From an uncultured Bacilli bacterium (lineage in GTDB: Bacteria; Bacillota_I; Bacilli_A; RF39; UBA660), in contig CALVRA010000001.1 of the NCBI GenBank assembly GCA_944358415.1, forward strand, positions 1 through 33,919: a stretch of DNA of 33,919 nt. Direction: 5' to 3'. The notes beneath the pieces were generated by a model. The model was not told the origin of the DNA and ran no database searches. It worked only from the letters and a program-made list of their open reading frames with translations. A program made the translations under genes and the position numbers. Positions within the stretch are counted from its first letter, which is position 1, and the number at the start of each line of letters is the position of its first letter. This document shows positions 29,522 to 33,919 of the stretch, in pieces.

Positions 29522-30304
29522 TTAGCTTTCTTTGGTGGCAGATAATATTCTATAAATAAGGTGGCATATAGTTAGCCCATAGTTTATACAGAATGCTTTT
29601 TCTATATCAGTAAAAGTTTTTCTTTCTTTAATACTTTTTTCATCTGCATGCCTAAAACATTGTGTGTTTTTTCTAAAAGTTTTTACAATTTCATCAGTAA
29701 TATATCCCAAAGAATACGAACTATAATCGAGTGTTATAAATTTACCATTGACTTTAAGCATATTTTCTATTGCATTACATATAGTTTGTAATTTTTCATC
29801 ACTTTCCATATTTTCAAAGCAAGCTTTTCTTGTTGATATTGTTTTAAATATTTTATTTAAATCTAAGTCAGCTTTAATCAAATTATCATCACTTTTTTTA
29901 AATCGTATATTATCAATTAGTCGTCTTCTACTTTCCCATGTTACATTGTTAAAATTATCAACTCCATAAACTTGTTTGGCCTTAAGTCTAACATTATTAT
30001 TTGAAAATGTTTCTAAATCTGTTGGTCTTGCCAAAAAATCAGGAAATTCAACAATAGTATAACCATTTGAATATAAATAATAACATATCAAAATAAATTC
30101 CACTAATTCATAATTATAATATTTATTTTTAGGCTGAACTAACCTTTTAAAGGTTTGAATGGCATCTTCTTCGTCATAAACTTCATAACTATCCCAATTA
30201 CTTTTTATTCCCCCAGTATTATTAACTATATCAAAATATTTTTCATAAGCTCCTAGTTTCTTATTAGAAGCATTGCTAATAAAGTAAGTCCATAAATCAA
30301 TCAT
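29522..30304 (-). CDS. Hypothetical protein, possibly AbiC/HEPN-like C-terminus
   Basis: This 260-residue soluble protein is not recognised with confidence. The C-terminal 110 or so residues are helical: SDEKLQTICNAIENMLKVNG, IVKTFRKNTQCFRHADE and AFCINYGLTICHLIYRIL. The order (helix, Arg...His, then Ala...Asn helix) loosely recalls the C-terminal domain of abortive-infection proteins, where Arg-Asn and a later His are conserved; this is a weak pattern match. The N-terminus (MIDLWTYFISNASNKKLGAY) has no signal peptide. AGGAGG lies seven bases before the ATG. It lies downstream of tRNA-His, a common place for inserted DNA. A defence role is possible, not shown. Confidence 0.75.
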   Translation of the reverse strand: MIDLWTYFISNASNKKLGAYEKYFDIVNNTGGIKSNWDSYEVYDEEDAIQTFKRLVQPKNKYYNYELVEFILICYYLYSNGYTIVEFPDFLARPTDLETFSNNNVRLKAKQVYGVDNFNNVTWESRRRLIDNIRFKKSDDNLIKADLDLNKIFKTISTRKACFENMESDEKLQTICNAIENMLKVNGKFITLDYSSYSLGYITDEIVKTFRKNTQCFRHADEKSIKERKTFTDIEKAFCINYGLTICHLIYRILSATKES

Positions 30305-30355
30305 AATAAGTCCTCCTAATAATGTTTATCATCTCATCATACTACCCTTATAATC

Positions 30356-30392
30356 AAAAAAGCATAGTAGTTACAATGTCTACTAAGCTTTT
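30356..30392 (-). terminator. Terminator of tRNA-His
   Basis: On the minus strand AAAAGC...TAGTAG pairs with CTACTA...GCTTTT, with one mismatched pair, and runs into six T. Confidence 0.85.
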
Positions 30393-30425
30393 CTATCTTA
30401 AAGTCTATTCGACTTTTTTCCATTC

Positions 30426-30502
30426 TGGGGCGGAATATCGGGATCGAACCGATGCATAACGGAACCACAATCCGCCGTGTTAACCACTTCACCAATTCCG
30501 CC
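30426..30502 (-). tRNA. tRNA-His (anticodon GTG)
   Basis: A full cloverleaf with encoded CCA. The acceptor arms are GCGGAAT and ATTCCGC. An extra 5' G (30502) pairs with the discriminator C (30429), the hallmark of tRNA-His. The anticodon loop reads TTGTGGT, and the T-loop is GTTCGATCC. It is 77 bases with G-1 and CCA. Confidence 0.97.
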
Positions 30503-30520
30503 ATTTGAAAAGACAAATAT

Positions 30521-30549
30521 ATTTTATCAATAAATCTGCCTTTTTTCAA
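30521..30549 (-). promoter_or_regulatory. tRNA-His promoter
   Basis: On the minus strand TTGAAA (30544-30549) is 17 bases before TAAAAT (30521-30526), with TGA directly before the -10. Confidence 0.75.
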
Positions 30550-30576
30550 GTCATTTTGTGTGATTTATCTAAAATG

Positions 30577-33500
30577 TTACTCATTATCCATAGATAGTAA
30601 CATTTTAATATCATCTTCAGTAAGTTTAGAAAAGTTATTTTCGTTACTGTTTTCATTATCTATTAATAATTCGGCAAGTTTTCTTTTTTTGTTTTGTAGT
30701 TCTAGAATTCTTTCTTCAATAGTTCCTTTAGTAATTAGTCTAATAACTTCGACAGTGTTTTTTTGACCAATACGATGGGCTCTATCGGTTGCTTGATTTT
30801 CGACCTGCGGGTTCCACCATAAATCTAAATGAATTACTACGGTGGCAGAAGTTAAGTTTAATCCTGTACCTCCAGCTTTTAAGGTTATGATAAAGACATC
30901 AGTATCATCATGGTTAAATTTTTCAACTAATTCCATACGTTTTTTAGAAGATACTGATCCATCTATATAATATGATGATATGCCTATATTGTTTAATTTA
31001 GGTATTATTAAATCTAAAGCTTTTTTATAGGTTGTGAATATCAACATTTTATGACCATTGGCTTTGGTTTCTTCTACTATTTTTAAAAGCTCTTCTATTT
31101 TAGCACTTTCACCTTTATAGTTATCAAAGATGATTGATGGGTCAATACAGATTTGTCTTAGTTTGGTTAGTAACTGCAGAATTTTAAACCTAGCTTTAGT
31201 CCAGCCTTCTAGTTTGATAAGTTCATCTAGTTCCTCTTTAGTTTTTTGGACTTCGGCCATGTATACTTTTTTCTGGGTTTTACCTAAGTCGATATAAATG
31301 TTATTTTCTAATTTATCAGGTAAGTCTTTGACAACATCTTTTTTCTTTCTTCTTAGGATAAAGTATTTTATTTGCGTATTTAATCTATTTAAGTTACTAT
31401 TTTCTTTATCTAATTCTTTGACATTATATAAGGTTTGAAATTTATCACGGTTAGCTAAGTAACCTGGCATGATGAAATCAAAGATACTCCAAAGTTCAAG
31501 TAAGCTATTTTCAATAGGGGTACCTGTTAGGGCAAATTTTACTTTGGCATTCAAACTCTTAACGGCTTTAGCTATACCAGTATTTGGGTTTTTAATATTT
31601 TGAGCTTCATCGATGGCAATTAGTTCAAAGGACATTTGTTCATATTTTTCTAAGTCGTTTCTAATTAAACCATAAGATGTTATCATGATGTTTGTGTTAT
31701 CTATGTTATCTAATTCATTTAATCTTTGGGTTTTATTTTCGGCAAAAACTTTATATTTCAGTTCTGAGCCAAATTTATCAAATTCTTTTTGCCAGTTGTA
31801 GACTAGGGAAGTAGGGGTAACGATTAGAATTTTGGCTTTGGGATTTTCTTTAATGATTAGTTTAATTAAATAGATTAATTGAATTGATTTTCCTAAGCCC
31901 ATTTCATCAGCTAAAATTCCACCAAAACCTGATTTATATACATTGTATAGCCATTTGACGCCTGTTACTTGATAATCTCTTAATACTTTTAATTCTTTTT
32001 TATCTAATGGAATGTCTTTATCTTTATAAGTTTTAAATTGTTTTATAAGGTTATCAAAATTATCATTAGTTGATATTAGGCTATGGTAACTATTTTTTAA
32101 GCTATCTAGATAGAGTGCGCGATATTTGGGGATAGTTCCAAGACCTTCAGTTATTTCTTTTTTGGTTAGGTCTAATTCATCTGTGAGTTCTCCTAGGTTT
32201 TGTAGGTTTTTGTCTGTATTTAGGTCAATAATTGATCCATTTTTTAAACGGTGGTAGTGTTTTTTTGCTTTAAGTGATGATAGAATGTCAGTTAGTTCTG
32301 TTTGTTCGATGCCATCTAGATTGAAATTATAAGATAAGATATTATCTTTACCGATAGAGAAGGTGACACTATTTTGAGTTTGCTTGACGATATTTGTATC
32401 TTTTATTTTCTTTGAGGTAAATACTTCGTATTCTTCGCTTATTTCATAGATTCCTTTTTCTAAAAATTCGCCGATTTCATCAATGTCTTCTAGCGTTATA
32501 TGCGTTTGATTTACAGTGAAACCAAAATCTGATAATCTTTGGAGAATATTACCTTCGAATTCGGTATCACGAGATATAGTTGGATCTTTGGAAAAATAGT
32601 CAATTTCTTTATTGCTGTATGTTAGTTTGATTTGACATTCGATAGCGCTATAATAAAAATCAAAGTAAAGTTTAACTGTAGGTTTTGTGGGCATGGTTAT
32701 TTCAGTAATATTTTCATCTAAATGAATATTTTCTTTTAATAATGATAAAAGACCGCCAGTAAATTTACCTAAATCTTTTTTAGAAAACATAAAACTTTCT
32801 ATGTTGTTATCTTCCATTTGACGGTATAGTTTAAAGATATTTTTATCTACTTTATATATATTTTTACTATCAAAAAAATAATTTTTACCATCAATAACCG
32901 ATCTTAGGTCATTCATATTATCAATGCTGAGACTATAGGTGTTTTCGGTTTTTGTTAAGTTGATATTGAAGGGATTTTCTTCTTTATATCCATGATATGT
33001 TTGACCGTCTAGTGTAAAAGTTTTATCTTTTAAGACTTCCATAAAACCATCAATGTCATCTTCGGTTATAATACACTCATAATGACCATTTTGAAATATA
33101 TGAATATTATAGTCTAAGATTTTTTTATCAATTTTATCGAAGTAATACTCATTTGGGTCGTATGTTAGTTTGGTGGAAATTTTATATGGTCTATTTTGTG
33201 AATAGGCATACATGAAGTTACGATATTTATTATTTAGAGTATATGGTCTATCTAGGCCTATTTTATATGATACTTTTAAGAAATTGTTATAGTAATAGTT
33301 TTGAGCTGTTTCTATATTAATGGTTAAGAATAGTTTTTGTTTTATGGTGGATTTTTTTGGCTTATAGAAATTATCTAATATTTGTGAACCAAGATTTAAT
33401 TGGTATTCCAATGGGTCAATTTCGTCATCATTAAATAGGGCGTCTTCATATTTTAATATGCAGGCAGCTATGTGTTTACAAGTATCCATTTTTCCATATT

Positions 33501-33726
33501 GTGGGCAGGTACATTTATAATCGTGTATTTCTTCAGTTTCCTTATTTAAAAGCAGATAAACATGATAATCAAAGTTTATTCTTTCAGAAGTTACACTAAA
33601 ATAAGCTTCACGAATACCATCCTCATCTTCAATTTTGGTTAATTTAACTTTGTTTGCTTGATAATTTAAACCCTTCATAAAATCGGTTGTGCCGCAAATT
33701 CTGATTACTTTATCATATAAACGCAT
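30577..33726 (-). CDS. SNF2-family helicase with SWIM zinc finger
   Basis: SNF2 enzymes move along DNA or displace proteins using ATP. This 1049-residue protein starts with a SWIM finger (C72, C74, C83, H85 in KCTCPQYGKMDTCKH). A central region (about 100-580) of beta-rich SNF2-associated type follows, then the ATPase core: ADEMGLGKS with K613, IDEAQN with D706, LTGTPIEN, the second lobe with TTYKKALD, GGTGLNLTSA, and RAHRIGQ near 981-987. Firmicute homologues such as YwqA have this layout and are thought to act in DNA repair or transcription. GAGGTGG is well placed before the ATG. It is divergent from the Met-rich ORF and single-gene. Confidence 0.95.
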   Translation of the reverse strand: MRLYDKVIRICGTTDFMKGLNYQANKVKLTKIEDEDGIREAYFSVTSERINFDYHVYLLLNKETEEIHDYKCTCPQYGKMDTCKHIAACILKYEDALFNDDEIDPLEYQLNLGSQILDNFYKPKKSTIKQKLFLTINIETAQNYYYNNFLKVSYKIGLDRPYTLNNKYRNFMYAYSQNRPYKISTKLTYDPNEYYFDKIDKKILDYNIHIFQNGHYECIITEDDIDGFMEVLKDKTFTLDGQTYHGYKEENPFNINLTKTENTYSLSIDNMNDLRSVIDGKNYFFDSKNIYKVDKNIFKLYRQMEDNNIESFMFSKKDLGKFTGGLLSLLKENIHLDENITEITMPTKPTVKLYFDFYYSAIECQIKLTYSNKEIDYFSKDPTISRDTEFEGNILQRLSDFGFTVNQTHITLEDIDEIGEFLEKGIYEISEEYEVFTSKKIKDTNIVKQTQNSVTFSIGKDNILSYNFNLDGIEQTELTDILSSLKAKKHYHRLKNGSIIDLNTDKNLQNLGELTDELDLTKKEITEGLGTIPKYRALYLDSLKNSYHSLISTNDNFDNLIKQFKTYKDKDIPLDKKELKVLRDYQVTGVKWLYNVYKSGFGGILADEMGLGKSIQLIYLIKLIIKENPKAKILIVTPTSLVYNWQKEFDKFGSELKYKVFAENKTQRLNELDNIDNTNIMITSYGLIRNDLEKYEQMSFELIAIDEAQNIKNPNTGIAKAVKSLNAKVKFALTGTPIENSLLELWSIFDFIMPGYLANRDKFQTLYNVKELDKENSNLNRLNTQIKYFILRRKKKDVVKDLPDKLENNIYIDLGKTQKKVYMAEVQKTKEELDELIKLEGWTKARFKILQLLTKLRQICIDPSIIFDNYKGESAKIEELLKIVEETKANGHKMLIFTTYKKALDLIIPKLNNIGISSYYIDGSVSSKKRMELVEKFNHDDTDVFIITLKAGGTGLNLTSATVVIHLDLWWNPQVENQATDRAHRIGQKNTVEVIRLITKGTIEERILELQNKKRKLAELLIDNENSNENNFSKLTEDDIKMLLSMDNE

Positions 33727-33833
33727 TTTACCACCTCAATGATTTATGATACTAAAGTTTTTTAATAAATACAATATTTTTGCCTATACTTTGAAAAATT
33801 TATTTCATAAGATATCACGAAAGGGGAAAAACA

Positions 33834-33919
33834 ATGAATAATTATATGAATATGGGAGATATGTTTTCAAATGAGTTTATGATGGCTTATCCAGAAGCAA
33901 TGCCTAAAAATAAAATGCA
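33834..33919 (+). CDS. Partial methionine-rich ORF, cut by the window end
   Basis: GGGG lies eight bases before the ATG and the frame stays open to the window end. The visible 28 residues (MNNYMNMGDMFSNEFMMAYP and on) are rich in Met and Asn. There is no signal peptide in the visible part. I cannot name the family. It is divergent from the SNF2 helicase gene. Confidence 0.55.
   Translation, partial: MNNYMNMGDMFSNEFMMAYPEAMPKNKM

Noticed and set aside
30337-30549. 70-residue minus-strand ORF
   Set aside because: It runs straight through tRNA-His and its terminator; the protein is only a translation of the RNA gene.

Overview
The window is a strongly AT-rich bacterial chromosome segment with dense, mostly minus-strand genes, short gaps, good Shine-Dalgarno sites and intrinsic terminators. 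A sortase, a ClpB gene under a CIRCE (HrcA) operator, a SAM-I riboswitch before metK, AddA/RexB-type recombination genes and YdjI-like SPFH genes point to the Bacillota. Compact proteins (ClpB without its N-domain, short AddB, short MetK) resemble reduced Bacilli or Erysipelotrichia/RF39-like gut lineages; that placement is inference. TGA is a stop (for example at 24193-24195), so the mycoplasma code is not used.

Layout. 40-1195: two overlapping unknown genes, the first an internal duplication, then a hairpin-rich tail and terminator. 1213-3008 (minus): a TPR glycosyltransferase and a sortase. 3206-5460: CIRCE-controlled clpB. 5541-8180 (minus): a three-gene operon of an SPFH protein and two TIM44-like zinc-ribbon proteins, resembling Bacillus ydjI/ydjG/ydjH. 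8181-9622: an XRE regulator divergent from a 28-residue membrane peptide and a membrane-anchored protein whose C-terminus has the marks of a diversity-generating-retroelement (DGR) variable region. 9630-16187 (minus): an unknown gene, a DUF1003 membrane protein, addA, addB. 16163-17333: an unknown gene, and on the plus strand a promoter followed by strong hairpins, possibly a small RNA. 17295-21500 (minus): a CoA-transferase, an acyltransferase-3 membrane protein, a surface protein with cadherin-like repeats and a small acidic protein. 21524-23740: an amidoligase-family enzyme convergent with metK, which has a complete SAM-I riboswitch. 23766-28883 (minus): a four-gene operon (HNH nuclease, unknown 514-residue protein, DUF6429 protein, recombinase-N-like protein) preceded by a SWIM/hydrolase gene pair. 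29090-30502: two unknown genes, IS-end-like direct repeats and tRNA-His. 30577-33726: a large SWIM-SNF2 helicase, divergent from a methionine-rich ORF cut by the window end.

The best leads are the putative DGR target at 8598-9589 with its regulator and operator, the HNH/DUF6429 operon, the orphan amidoligase, the SPFH/TIM44 membrane operon and the possible small RNA at 17062-17165. No reverse transcriptase, transposase, CRISPR array, rRNA or phage structural gene was seen.
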